64,000 nucleotides of DNA from Archivesica marissinica (taxonomy: Eukaryota > Mollusca > Bivalvia > Venerida > Vesicomyidae): positions 53,824,833-53,888,832 of the forward strand of contig CM026404.1 of the NCBI GenBank assembly GCA_014843695.1, written 5' to 3'. Within the stretch, counting starts at the first letter, position 1. Every line of letters begins with the position of its first letter. A program made the translations under genes and the position numbers. A model generated the notes under the pieces. That model was not told where the DNA came from and made no database searches. It worked only from the letters and a program-made list of their open reading frames with translations. Of the stretch, positions 49,255 to 62,080 are shown piece after piece.

Positions 49255-49919
49255 GCCAATCACCCTATTTCCGGACACAGGGATTCGGCACGTTTGGGGG
49301 TACTAGTATATATATTTAAGTACAGGGATTCTACTCTGTGGGATGTCAGATTTCGCATCGATCAGTAAAATGGCGTTCTGATTGGATTATGATTATTCTT
49401 CCTATATAAAAAAACATCTTGTTACATTCTAATAATCCAATCAGAACGCTCGTTTCAACGCGAATTGCGCCGCTATAGAAATTTTCAAAACAAATTGAAA
49501 ATGCTACGAAATCTCTTTTTGACGTACATTATTGCCGAATAAACCTACACGTTAGTGTAAACACATTTTATTGATAATGTTATTCACAGTTAAAACTCTC
49601 CCGTCGAAGATTTTTTTTTGTTGCTGACAGAACCCGTGTCCTAGTATGGAAATGTGACCTGCTATGGCCAATGTATGTGGCAATTGTTTGCAAAGTATAC
49701 ATGCATGCAGCTTAAAGTTGTGTTTTATTTGAAGAACAATATAAAGACTCGGGATAGGCGTTGTATTTGGACAGATTTGTATAACATTGTTTCAGATAGG
49801 GCCATTTTACTGATCGATGCGAAATCTGACATCCCACAGAGTAGAATCCCTGTACTTAAATATATATACTAGTACCCCCAAACGTGCCGAATCCCTGTGT
49901 TTCCGGATGCCAATCACCC
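49255..49919. mobile_element. foldback MITE with about 100-bp arms
   Basis: Left arm 49271-49372 (CCGGACACAGGGATTCGGCA ... GATCGATCAGTAAAATGGC-type) is the near-exact inverse of 49801-49905. GCCAATCACCC lies outside both ends (49255-49265, 49909-49919), a likely target duplication. A second smaller inverted pair, GCGTTCTGATTGGATTA and AATCCAATCAGAACGC, lies inside at 49373-49390 and 49433-49450. No transposase. Confidence 0.85.
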
Positions 49920-49939
49920 GAATCGGCAAAATAGGGCCT

Positions 49940-51858
49940 TTAAAATACTAGGAAGTCAAGTACGCCTTCAAATCGCAAGAAATTCCTGGATCTAAAACAT
50001 TTAGTGCTGAAAAAGGTCAAAGAGGCTTATCATCAATACCTAGAAAACATCCTAAATCTAAACAGTGCTGATGCCTCCCATCCTTACAGACCAAACACCA
50101 AGAAACTGTATTCCATCCTTAAGCATTCCAAGCAAGATTCCAAATCAATGCCACCCCTAAAGCATGAAAACAAATTCCATCATGAAGAAGCTGCTAAAGC
50201 CACAGCACTGAACAAACAGTTTCAGTCTGTCTTCAGCTCCAAATCCCCACTAAGACTTACCTTCATTTGTAAAATGAAAATACAGGACACAAATGGAAAC
50301 CTGAATGGTCAATCCACGCCAAACATGAATGAGATCACAGTAAGCTCAAATGGCATAGAGAAACTTCTCAATAACCTGAACCCCCACAAGGCTAGTGGTC
50401 CTGACCAAATTAAGCCAATCATACTTAAAACCCTGTCCAAAGAACTCTCACCTATCCTTGAAGTCTTATTCCAAAAATCCCTCAACGAAGGATCACTGCC
50501 TGCCCAGTGGAAGTCAGCAAATGTTGCTCCCATTTACAAAAAAGGGGACAAGTCAAACCCCGCCAACTATAGGCCTATGATATCTCACTGACATGTGTTC
50601 TATGCAATGTACTAGAACATATAGTTTCCTCCTCGATAGTAAAACACCTCACTAACCACAGTATTCTGTACCATTTGCAGCATGGTTTTAGAGAAAAACG
50701 GTCATGCGTGACCTAACTAGTAATGCTAGTCAATGACTTGGTTACCTCTGTCTACAATAAGCATCAGGTAGATCTCATCCTATTAGACTTCAGTAAGGCT
50801 TTCGATAAGGTCAATCACGAGAAAGTACTACTAAAAATGCATGAATATGGAGTCAGAGGTCAAACATTATGGTGGATTAAGAGTTTTCTAGATAATAGAC
50901 TCCAGTCAGTTGTCCTTAATGGTATTAGTTCAGAGGCCACTCCGGTGTCTTTTGGAGTCCCACAGGGATCCGTACTTGGACCCTGCTTTTCCTAGCCTAC
51001 ATAAACGACCTCCCACAAAACATCAGTTCCAAAGTCCGCATCTTTGCAGATGATACTGCAGTCTATCTATCACTGACATCTGCAAATGAATCGGTCACAC
51101 TCCAAAACGATCTTAAGAGATTAGAAGAGTGGGAGTTGGAGTGGGACATGGAATTTAACCCCTCCAAATGTCAAGTTATCCACGTCACCAGAAGGAAACA
51201 TCCTATTCCCAGCAAATATAAACTCCATGGAGTCCTACTTGAGTCAGTCACCTCAGCCAAATACCTTGGCGTGGATATCTCAAATAACCTGTCGTGGGAC
51301 ACCCACATAAAAAGGTCAACAAAGAAAGCAAACCAAACATTAGGATTTCTACGTAGAAACCTCCAGGTCAAATCTGAACCCCTTAAGACCATGGCTTACC
51401 AGACACTAGTGAGATCCCAGCTTGAATATGGCTCCGAGATCTGGTCGCCCCATACCCAAACATTGATAGACCAAATTGAAGGTGTCCAGCGAAGAGCAGC
51501 CCATTGGATAAAGGCTGACTTCTATCATACCTCTAGTGTTACAGACATGCTACATTCCCTAAATCTACGCAGACTAGATCAACGGTGTATTGACAATAGG
51601 TTATCCCTTATGTATAAAATTCATAATGATCTTGTTGCTATTCCCATTGAAAATTACCTAGTTCCTCTCTCCCGTCCTGCTTGCCATTGCCATTCCTTAA
51701 GCTATAGGTTAATTACAGCAACTACAGACTACTACAAGTTTTCCTTCTTTCCAAGAACAATCTATCATTGGAACCACCTCCCTCCTGACATTGTCCATCT
51801 CCCTACCATAGAGCAATTCAATACGGCAGTTTGCCATATTGAACATGCCAGTCCCTAG
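49940..51858 (+). pseudogene. LINE RT, nearly complete, three frame breaks
   Basis: Starts inside the linker (KKFLDLKHLVLKKVKEAY), then NLNPHKASGPDQIKPIIL, APIYKKGDKSNPANYRP, a break at about 50575, ISLTCVLC and LQHGFREKRSC, a break near 50715, LILLDFSKAFDKVNHEKVL (motif A), FGVPQGSVLGP, a break near 50990, LAYINDLPQ, RIFADDTAVYL (catalytic ADD, about 51045), NPSKCQVIHVTR, AKYLGVDISNNLSWDTHI, and a long C-terminal part LVRSQLEYGSEIWSPHTQ ending TAG at 51858. Only three small indels separate it from an open frame, so it is the youngest-looking LINE in the window. Jockey/CR1-like by motif style; no endonuclease is present because of truncation. Confidence 0.9.
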
Positions 51859-51993
51859 TTGTTCTGCGTAGCTACTTTTAAACTTGTACCACAACTTATT
51901 TTCATTACCTTCTTAAATTATACTTTTAACTACTCATATTTTTAATTTCTTTGCGGTTTTTGACGCGCAACATGTCTATGTCGACATTAACGG

Positions 51994-53639
<1,646 letters not shown>

Positions 53640-53735
53640 GATTTTCATAAGTCTAATGTCCCATCTGAAAGACTGTTAATTTTATTAGGGTCAGACGGGG
53701 GCGTATTAACTACTATACTACAGATCCATCCTCCT
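53640..53735 (-). repeat. SINE family 3 fragment
   Basis: GTCCCATCTGAAAGACTGTT, AATTTTATTAGGGTCAGACG and then directly ACTACAGATCCATC; box B has been deleted. Confidence 0.8.
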
Positions 53736-54746
53736 ACATGCTGGAAGGTTATAACCAATTTGCAAATACAAAGTACAGTAATATTTCTAGTCAAGGCACA
53801 ATTGTTGTTTCTGAAGTCCGAGCTTGATGCCTCAGCATATACTAATATCAATGACAAGTCTGCCAAAGAGTCAATTTAGAGTGAAATAAAACTACCTTCT
53901 AAAGACAAATTACACAGTGACCTTGTGGACAGCATCATATTCTTGAATAAAAACAAGCTGCCTAAGGGGTGTGACATGCATGTAGGTGACACTAACTAGT
54001 GTTGTTAAATAGAATGGCCAGCTCTACGGGACTCAGAATATAATGTAAATGTGTTTGTTTGTTTGTTCCAATCTAATATAAAGAGATTGTGTTCACTAAT
54101 TAAAATTGTTGTAATTTAGATTAGTTTATTTCTTCAAACTTATCCCCATTCAGAGAGCAAAATTTTATTTTCACAAACCCACCAAGTCAACAAGCGGAGT
54201 TGTTTATCAATCAACACAAGCCGCATATTTAAAACGCCGACAGTAGACTTCACGTTTACATAATTCTAACATGCCACCACTTTCAATAGAACGGTGTTAC
54301 CTGTCAGCGATGCAAGAGTAAAGTGGAAATCGAAAGTTGGAGAAATTTGCGAATATTCGTTCGGAAGATTATCCGAATATTCGAATATCACAATCACCAT
54401 TCGTTGCCATCCCTACAAATGATTGAACATACCGATCACCAAACTCATCTGCAGAACATGATATTGACTTCAATGGTACGATCAATAATTGCAGGGAGAA
54501 ACTCATACATACATATTACTTATGGGTGACTTTAATTACAAAGCTGGAACCTCTGGGTATCAGAAACTCATTTTGGAATTTTGCTATTAAACTCACCAAA
54601 AGGCTTCATAAAATATGGTATGAAATCACCATGAGTGTAAGATCCTAGATACATGTATATAAAACATGTATATATGTAGTATAATGTGAAACAGAACAAG
54701 TTAATACCTCCACACTGTGTAAACTAGAAATTGCTTTATATTTTAG
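53736..54746. other. spacer upstream of the Lys/Ser-rich exons
   Basis: No feature recognised with confidence. Earlier exons of the following gene may lie here or further left. Confidence 0.35.
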
Positions 54747-54836
54747 GAAAGAAGAGTGAGAAAAGAAAACATATTGAATATGAAGAGAAGAAAAGACATA
54801 CATCAAGAAATTATGAAGATGATGATGGTCGGGCAG
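54747..54836 (+). CDS. Lys-rich exon A
   Basis: Acceptor TATATTTTAG ends 54746, donor GGCAG|GTAGGG at 54837. Frame: KKSEKRKHIEYEEKKRHTS then RNYEDDDGRA. Confidence 0.6.
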
Positions 54837-57800
54837 GTAGGGACAGTTAAGCTCGGTATGATCCCTCCCTAGCTTCACATAGGCACAGGCCTGCGCATAA
54901 TTTTCAAAATGTCAATTCTTGTTTTTGTCCCAGATATACCGAATAACGCTCATCATTGAAAAAACATTTTCCTAGGATCCATGCCCATAGCTACACACCT
55001 GCATGCTAGAAAGTGCCATGCCCATAGCTACACACCTGCATGTTATAAAGTGCCATGCCCATAGCTACACACCTGCATGTTATAAAGTACCATGCCCATA
55101 GCTACACACCTGCATGCTATAAAGTGCCATGCCCATAGCTACACACCTGCATGCTATAAAGTACCATGCCCATAGCTACACACCTGCATGCTATAAAGTA
55201 CCATGCCCATAGCTACACACCTGCATGCTATAAAGTGCCATGCCCATAGCTACACACCTGCATGCTATAAAGTGTCATGTCCATAGCTACACACCTGCAT
55301 GCTATAGAGTACCATGTCCATAGCTACACACCTGCATACTATAAAGTACCATGCCCATAGTTACACACCTGCATGCTATAAAGTGCCATGCCCATAGCTA
55401 CACACCTGCATGCTATAAAGTGCCATGCCCATAGCTACACACCTGCATGCTATAAAGTACCATGCCCATAGCTACACACCTGCATGCTATAAAGTACCAT
55501 GCCCATAGCTACACACCTGCATGCTATAACGTACCATGCACATAGCTACACACCTGCATGCTATAAAGTACCATGCCCATAGCTACACACCTGCATGCTA
55601 TAAAGTACCATGCACATAGCTACACACCTGCATACTATAAATTGTCCCTTCACAATGTCATGAACCTGAAATTTGGTAAATGAATTCCATAGCATGTGTT
55701 GGATATATATATATTGGTAAATGAATTCCATAGCATGTGTTGGATATATATATATTTGGTAAATGAATTCCATAGCATGTGTTGGATATATATATATTTG
55801 GTAAATGAATTCCATAGCATGTGTTGGATATATATATATTTGGTAAATGAATTCCATAGCATGTGTTGGATATATATATATTTGGTAAATGAATTCCATA
55901 GCATGTGTTGGATATATATATATTTTACCAAATTTATAATTTTTACAATTACACGTGACTCGCATAATGTTGGAACTAATCCAACGGATTGTTAAATTAT
56001 TTTGCGATAAACTTGTTTGAGAATGATTTCTGTAAAAGATTACAATGCTTTGTTTTAATGAATCCCAAAAAATACAACCCCTAATGCCATTCAATCCCAA
56101 GTTTGCGTTGCTAATGCCGTCAAGTATATATATACGATTGGCGTTGTACAGAAGGTTCGAGTTGTAGTATTAGTCTTTGTTGTATAACATCCAAGCTTGA
56201 CCTTCAAAATAGAGAGACATATTTGGTGACTTAGGGAAACTGAACCATGTTCTCTAAGGAAATACTTTACCCTCGGCTCGCTGATGTAAGTATGGAGAGG
56301 TCGGGCTCAGGCAGACTGATTCTCCCACATCACCCTCTACCTCCAGCCCTGAATTCATATGTGTCTCCGACAATAATAGAAGTATTTCTCAATAAATCGA
56401 ATTAATCGAATTCGATAGTGATTCCTGTTGTTTAGTGAAAATGAAGAAATAAGTCCCCGAGACTAGGATTTTCTTTAAAAACAGCTCAGCCACATCATAA
56501 GATGTGATAGTGGAATAAAATTGCTAGCATGTTGTGCAAAGGAAACAACGATAATAACAGAGGAGAGTACTTAATAGGACCTATCTACTTTTATGTAGAA
56601 TTCAGGGGCAGTAACTCACCGATGTCTCTCCTTGTATTTAGATTTAGATAAGTACAATGTGCAGGCTTTGTTGTTTATTTCTCAGCAAACATGGAATATA
56701 ATGCATGATTTACATACGTACATGTATTGCTTGTCGATATTGTTCTTGTTGTTGTTATTGTTGAGTGAAATAAACAACATTATGGAGACATAATAGAGTA
56801 GCGAAGAAACTGGCCCCCACTCTGTGGCTCTAGTTACCTCCCCTGACGTTCATCCACAGTTTTAAGGAATGTTAGTGACATGATAATAACGTGCACGCAT
56901 TGGACTATGAAGAAACTATTATTTGAATTTGTTGTCATTTTGCACTAATTTGTCTTTACTTTTGTCATTCATATAAAAATATTTTATAGCCTGTATTTTT
57001 CAGTGAAAAAAAAGAAACAAAACCATTACCACAAACATCGAGACCAGTCGTCGTCCAGTTCTTCCTCGTCAGATAGTTCATCATCATCATCATCTTCATC
57101 ATCATCTAGTGATTCTGATTCTTCAACAGGTAGGTAGTTGTCATGTAATGGTCAGTAACCATGATTAAAACACGGTCATACGGGTTCGAGCCCCGCTCAG
57201 ACCGTTTCTCATTTATATGAAAAAGTTGGCAGTATCTTACGGAGGTTGGTGTACCCAAGTACTGGTTAACCGCTGGAGCCTGCCCAGGAAAGGTGTTGTT
57301 AGGTAAACTGCCCGTCGGCGATATAGCCCAAAATGGTGCTGATGCAGGCGTAAAACCCGAAATATAACAATATAACAATGTAAAACACAGTCGTGACATC
57401 ATACCTTTGTACTTGCATTCCATTATTATTAATATTGGACTGGTGTGAAAAGGCCAGAGTATTATATTAAATTGTAAGCGTACATGTACGAAATCAACAA
57501 TTTTCATTAGTAGGATCTTGTTATATAAGTATTAAAGATATAAGCTTCAAACTGATCCAATATATCAAATATTGGTACTGTCTTCGGCGCTAAGCGTCTC
57601 ACACAGTCTAATATTTTACATATTGGATCGTTTTCGGCTTATATCCTATACGTAAAGTTGGTATATTTGGCCGGCCTTATCACGCTTCAGTGATCAGTTG
57701 TACACAATATGCTACAGTCAAACCTGTGTAAGTGATCGTCTCTATTAAGCACCCAACTTGTATTAATTAGTCAGCCAGCTATCAGATTCCCTAACTGTTA

Positions 57801-60800
57801 TTTTACTACATATTTGACTGCTATTAATGAGAGACATCGGTCAGTTACTGCCCTTGAATACTCCCTAAAAGTAGATAGGTCCTATTAAGTGTTTTCCTCT
57901 GTTTTTATCGTTGTTTCCTTTGCACAACATGCTAGCAATTTTATTCCACTATCGAGTATTAAATTACTATATCTTGACAGATCGCATACATACACTGTAT
58001 ATGCAATGGGTACTTATTTTGATAAAATTACATGTATCATACCGCAACATCTGGTTAGGGAACAACAGTAAAAACCAAGGATTCTAACTAAAAGGACCTA
58101 TTCACATTTTGGAATAAATCACTTTATCTGCCAAGGTAGGTAATAGAAAATTAGAAATGTCTCTCATTGGCCACCTGTTTCAGCAGTCACTTTCTGTGCT
58201 TCCCTGGAACGGCTGTTAAGTATTTCTTATTTGGAAAGTTTCGCATATTACTAGCAATCTGCATGGTATTGACTAGTAGCCTGGTATTTATGGGGGATGT
58301 TCCAGCCTAGTACATCTTTGAAATGATTTACCAGGAATCTTTAATATTTGTATCTGATAGAGAACATGTTATACGGCACTTACTGTATTTCTATGGATAA
58401 GTCCACATTCGTTTTCGAGTGGTTATGATCACATGTTCGAGTCCCGCTCAGGCCATGTCTCATTTATATGAAAAAGTTGGCAGTTTCCTACGGAGCACCA
58501 AGTACTGGTTTAACAGCTGGACCTTGTCCAGAGAAGGTGTTGTTAGGTAAACTCCCAACCGGCGATATACATCATGCCTATGGTCTGCACAGATTTACAT
58601 GTATAGTACATTGAGCTCCACTCAATTAGCTGTAATCCAGGGATCGCAGGTTCGATCCTCTGTCTGACCCTAATAAAATTAACAGTCTTTCAGATGGGAC
58701 GTTAAACCGAGGTCTCGTGTCGGTGCTTTACACCGTGCACGTAAAAGAACCAGATGACACTCTGGAATGGGTCTCTGTCTGTATCATTGCACTATCGTCC
58801 AAAAATCTAAAATGACTAATCTCTTCAGGAGGCGTCGCAACCGATAGCGATGATAAATAAACGTAAAACACACACACTCAATTAGCACATGGTTGTTTCG
58901 TTGCATGCGCATTCTGTCTGCAACTCGGTACACAGAACGTCCGATATCCAATATATAAATGCAATCAATAAGCAATATATTGGGTTCATAAAAAACAAAT
59001 GTTGCAATATGGAAATAATTTCGCTGTTTTTAATCGAAATAGTGGCTTTGGATTGGTTTACAAACTAGGGCAAACTGTAAACTTAATTGATAACATGCAC
59101 AGCATTATGGGTATACATAAAGGATATTTGTTTCTTTCAGTGAATGATCACATTTTATTTCACCAAATGAACATTGAAAGCAGTATTGTCACTAGTGATG
59201 CTAGCCATGATAATAACTTTCTATGTTCATTAGTGAAATCATTAATTCATTCACTCAGGGTTCATTCTAGGTCAGAATTTTTGGGTGAAGTGAGAAAGCG
59301 CGTGATCGCTTCCTTAAATGGTGTTCTTTAATATACTTCTGCAAAATAGGGTTAAAATGCACAGTACAACCAACCATTAAATACAAAATTTGAGTAGAAG
59401 GAGTGCTTTATAATGGGCCAGTGTATACAAAAAAATTGTTTGAAAATCGTAAAAACCAAAAATTGAGAAGTGGGGCCCCCAGAGGGCGAAGTCAGGGTCC
59501 CTAGTGCAACAATTTCGCCCACATCGCCCTCTAGAATGATCCCTGTTAAATCACATAAACAAACAAATTTTCTTTTTATTTTAGGCTGAAAAGGGTTTTA
59601 TTGATAGAAAACGATGCAATCGTGCGTTAATGACACTAGAATGTCACGTTTAGACTACATCATAAATGCTGTCACTGATGGCTTGAGTCTGAATGCTTTC
59701 GTATTGACAATATTTTAAACTGCAGGGGCTGGAAACAATATATGTTAGCATATAGCAATGAGAATAAACTGCAGGGGCTGGAAACAATACATGTTAGCAT
59801 ATAGCAGTGAGAATAAACTGCAGGGGCTGGAAACAATACATGTTAGCATATAGCAGTGAGAATAAACTGCAGGGGCTGGAAACAATACATGTTAGCATAT
59901 AGCAGTGAGAATAAACTGCAGGGGCTGGAAACAATACATGTTAGCATATAGCAGTGAGAATAAACTGCAGGGGCTGGAAACAATACATGTTAGCATATAG
60001 CAGTGAGAATAAACTGCAGGGGCTGGAAACAATACATGTTAGCATATAGCAGTGAGAATAAACTGCATTATTCAATTGCTTTCAACCACTTAATTTAAGC
60101 TTTATTTATTTTACAACGATTGCAAAGCAGTTTTAACACCTTATATTAATCACTCTCGTTGGGTCGGATGAAAGCGTATATGTTGTCATCCGTTTCAACC
60201 ACTTACTTCACTGATTAAATGTTTCATTGTAAAGCGTAATATACATTGTATAATACTTTATAGATGGTGACTATAAGAGGAAGAAACACAGGCACAAACA
60301 AAAGGATCAACACAAAAGGTACTAACTGACTGCTAATATGGAATTTGTTCGCTTGCTCGACTATTCAATGCTAATATGGAATTTGTTCGCTTGCTCGACT
60401 ATTCAATGCTAATATGGAATTTGTTCGCTTGCTCGACTATTCAATGCTAATATGGAATTTGTTCGCTTGCTCGACTATTCAATGCTAATATGGAATTTGT
60501 TCGCTTGCTCGACTATTCAATGCTAATATGGAATTTGTTCGCTTGCCCGACTATTCAAAGTAGAGTCGGAGCTGTTATTATAAGCTTTACAGTGATTGCA
60601 AATCAAGCTTTAACTACATATATTAATCATTCTCGTTGGTGCGGACTGAAGCATATATATGTTGTCCTTCTTGCGAGTCCCCGGAGTATACCCACCTCTC
60701 TGATTTGTTGGCCACCCTGGAATCTCACATACTCCTCGGTCTGAAGATTGAACCTGGGTTTGTATTGGTGAGAAGCGAGTGTGCTAACCACTGCGCTAAT

Positions 60801-61853
60801 CGAACACGGAGTTCTGTTCTATTCACATTGGCGATTGGCGAGTGATTGCATGTTTCGTAAAAGTTTAATGTTCAGGTTCATATTTCACTCAACCAGTTGA
60901 TAAATGTCGTTGAAACTTCACACACGGCTTGTCTATCATGAATCCTGCTAGAAAAGCAATTAATGGTAGATAACTCCTAGATTTCAATGTATATTATTGC
61001 TCTTGTTCGATTCTGGGTAAAGATTTACATGCAAGTTACTGTCCAGTGGGTATGGTGAAAGTCGTGATAGCGCAGTGGATGCACGTTCGCTTCAGGTTCG
61101 AAAGGTCCGGAGTTCGAGCCCCGCTGGAGCCATTACGATTGTGCCCTTAGGCAAGGCATTTAAATTCCACGTTGCCTCTTCTCTCTCCCTCGTGGCGATG
61201 GATTCCATCAGGAATGAGATCTCGAGAGTGATTAATATAAGTTGAAAGAACTTGTTTCGCAATTGAGCTAAAATAAATTCGTATAAACTAAGGGAATCAC
61301 CGGAAGTGGCGGCTTAGCACAGGTGGCTGCTTAATACAGGGAAAATGTATAATCAAACAACATATTGGGAAGCTGGAAACTGGCTGCTTAATACAGGTTG
61401 GCTGCTTAATGAAGGTGACCACTAACACAGGTTTGAGTGTACATGGATATTCTCATTTTTTATGTGAAATGTATCCCCCCCCCCCCCGCCATCGCGATCA
61501 TGTCTTTAAATGAATAAGCAGTCTGCTAAATTAGTGTTAATCTGAAAAGAAATTACAAGTACAGTGAACAACATGATATTTTAGTCAGACAAATTAAGGG
61601 GAGTGCACTGTGGATGATTTAGTTTGAACATGCATTGTACTCACTGCCTTATATTTCCATTTTATGGATATCAACCTTTGGTTGTGGTCGAATGCTTCAA
61701 TCTACACCTTCAATTTCGAAATGGATGTTGCCGCTGTTTGCACGTGAAACACTGACATGCACGTGAAATCTTGTATTGTCAATCCGGGATTCACAGAACA
61801 AACACAAGAGGAGGAGAAGCAAGGATGCTAAAGGCCCGGTGCAACTTTCACAG
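54747..61853 (+). CDS. Lys- and Ser-rich protein gene, four candidate exons
   Basis: Exons 54747-54836, 57004-57129, 60264-60318 and 61797-61853. The first three fit one reading frame across introns (phases 1, 1, then 2). Composition is consistent: KKSEKRKHIEYEEKKRH, then KKKKQNHYHKHRDQ with a long Ser run and DSDSST, then DYKRKKHRHKQKDQHK, then NKHKRRRSKDAKGPVQLSQ. Such basic/serine stretches are typical of nuclear, splicing-associated proteins (SR25/ARL6IP4- or SREK1IP1-like layouts come to mind), but no folded domain is visible, so the family is not assigned. The Lys-rich frame of exon 4 is phase 0 and does not match the phase-2 end of exon 3, so an exon may be missing between them. Start and end lie outside the window or were not found. 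Confidence 0.6.
54975..55640 (+). repeat. 37-bp minisatellite, about 18 copies
   Basis: Units GTACCATGCCCATAGCTACA plus CACCTGCATGCTATAAA; in the intron after exon A. Confidence 0.97.
55675..55925 (+). repeat. 42-bp minisatellite, 6 copies
   Basis: Units TTGGTAAATGAATTCCATAG plus CATGTGTTGGATATATATATAT. Starts 35 bases after the 37-bp array. As 42 is a multiple of three all frames stay open; not coding. Confidence 0.96.
57004..57129 (+). CDS. Ser-rich exon B
   Basis: Acceptor GTATTTTTCAG ends 57003, donor CAACAG|GTAGGT at 57130. VKKKKQNHYHKHRDQ then about 30 residues of Ser with Asp. A SINE 4 copy begins right after the donor, and inverted repeats lie on both sides. Confidence 0.65.
57132..57372 (+). 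repeat. SINE family 4, plus strand
   Basis: GTCATACGGGTTCGAGCCCC (box B) near 57176; GAAAAAGTTGGCAGTATCTT, CCTGCCCAGGAAAGGTGTTG and CGTAAAACCCGAAATATAAC follow. The box A region is degraded. Starts directly at the exon B donor. Confidence 0.88.
57537..57645. repeat. hairpin-forming inverted repeat
   Basis: GATATAAGCTTCAAACTGAT...CCAATAT at 57537-57563 pairs with ATATTGGATCGTTTTCGGCTTATATC at 57620-57645, loop 56 bases. A small MITE is likely. Confidence 0.65.
57709..57785 (+). repeat. DNA-transposon terminus-like repeat, left copy
   Basis: CTACAGTCAAACCTGTGTAA then ATTAAGCACCCAACTTGTAT; an inverted partner lies at 61385-61445. This CAAACCTGTnTAAG motif is common at ends of short DNA transposons in invertebrates. 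Confidence 0.55.
58425..58585 (+). repeat. SINE family 4, diverged, plus strand
   Basis: ATCACATGTTCGAGTCCCGC (box B), GAAAAAGTTGGCAGTTTCCT, GAAGGTGTTGTTAGGTAAAC; tail truncated at CGGCGATATAC. Confidence 0.85.
58620..58886 (+). repeat. SINE family 3, 5'-truncated, 11-bp duplication
   Basis: Begins at TGTAATCCAGGGATCGCAGG, lacking box A, and runs to AAATAAACGTAAAACAC. ACTCAATTAGC at 58620-58630 and 58876-58886 is the target duplication. Confidence 0.92.
58999..59331 (+). CDS. unrecognised 110-codon ORF
   Basis: ATG to TAA; begins MLQYGNNFAVFNRNSGFGLV and contains HSIMGIHKGYLFLSVNDHIL. Ordinary amino-acid composition, no signal peptide or known motif. It lies in an intron of the Lys/Ser-rich gene. 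Could be a fragment of an older mobile-element protein or chance. Confidence 0.25.
   Translation: MLQYGNNFAVFNRNSGFGLVYKLGQTVNLIDNMHSIMGIHKGYLFLSVNDHILFHQMNIESSIVTSDASHDNNFLCSLVKSLIHSLRVHSRSEFLGEVRKRVIASLNGVL
59718..60066 (+). repeat. 49-bp minisatellite, 7 copies
   Basis: Units CTGCAGGGGCTGGAAACAAT plus ACATGTTAGCATATAGCAGT plus GAGAATAAA, almost identical. Confidence 0.97.
60080..60205 (-). repeat. SINE family 2, 5'-truncated, 13-bp duplication
   Basis: Only the tail (TTATTTATTTTACAACGATT, TTATATTAATCACTCTCGTT) is present, flanked by TTTCAACCACTTA at 60080-60092 and 60193-60205. Confidence 0.92.
60264..60318 (+). CDS. Lys-rich exon C
   Basis: Acceptor CTTTATAG ends 60263, donor AAAAG|GTACTA at 60319. 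DGDYKRKKHRHKQKDQHK. A 38-bp minisatellite begins about 13 bases into the next intron. Confidence 0.6.
60332..60560 (+). repeat. 38-bp minisatellite, 6 copies
   Basis: Units GCTAATATGGAATTTGTTCG plus CTTGCTCGACTATTCAAT, directly after exon C. Confidence 0.97.
60575..60815 (-). repeat. SINE family 2, diverged
   Basis: Minus strand: TTAGCGCAGTGGTTAGCACA (box A), CCCAGGTTCAATCTTCAG (damaged box B), tail GAATGATTAATATATGTAG. About 15-20% different from the other copies by eye. Confidence 0.8.
61047..61295 (+). repeat. SINE family 1, full length, plus strand
   Basis: AAGTCGTGATAGCGCAGTGG (box A), GGAGTTCGAGCCCCGCTGGA (box B), then GTGCCCTTAGGCAAGGCATT, CTCGTGGCGATGGATTCCAT and tail AGTGATTAATATAAGTTGAA to AAAATAAATTCGTATAAAC. 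Best copy of the family; intact internal promoter. Confidence 0.93.
61385..61445 (-). repeat. DNA-transposon terminus-like repeat, right copy
   Basis: GCTGCTTAATACAGGTTGGC and AACACAGGTTTGAGTGTACA, the inverse of 57709-57785. An extra GGCTGCTTAATACAGG lies at 61325. Confidence 0.55.
61797..61853 (+). CDS. Lys/Arg-rich exon D
   Basis: Acceptor GGGATTCACAG ends 61796, donor TCACAG|GTAACC at 61854. NKHKRRRSKDAKGPVQLSQ in the favoured frame. The last bases and donor are part of the 47-bp repeat that follows. Confidence 0.55.
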
Positions 61854-62080
61854 GTAACCCACTTGTTGTCCGCTGCGCACCTGTTTTACAACTTTCACAG
61901 GTAACCCACTTGTTATCCGCTGCGCACCTGTTTTACAACTTTCACAGGTAACCCACTTGTTTTCCGCTGCACACCTGTTTTACAACTTTCACAGGTAAAC
62001 CCACTTGTTATCCGCTGCGCACCTGTTTTACAACTTTCACAAGTAACCCACTTGTTATCCGCTGCGCACCTGTTTTAAAA
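61838..62080 (+). repeat. 47-bp minisatellite containing a splice donor, 5 copies
   Basis: Units ACAACTTTCACAGGTAACCC plus ACTTGTTATCCGCTGCGCAC plus CTGTTTT. The first unit overlaps the end of exon D, so the exon/intron junction TTTCACAG|GTAACC is itself repeated, once as AAGTAACC. Confidence 0.95.

Larger units (their letters stand above)
56506..57954. repeat. 125-bp inverted repeats flanking exon B
   Basis: 56506-56630 and 57829-57954 are inverse copies: GATAGTGGAATAAAATTGCT, AGCATGTTGTGCAAAGGAAA, TTAATAGGACCTATCTACTT and GGGCAGTAACT...CCGATGTCTCTC recur in opposite orientation. They bracket 1.2 kb that includes exon B (57004-57129) and a SINE. Confidence 0.9.

Noticed and set aside
55561..56100. 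179-codon frame with repeated YPTHAMEFIYQIYI
   Set aside because: Translation of the 42-bp minisatellite; period divisible by three keeps it open.
61050..61135. Possible genuine tRNA gene (box A and B present)
   Set aside because: Body and tail of a SINE follow and other copies share them; cloverleaf is not intact. The same applies to the heads at 41305, 42310, 21100 and 57150.
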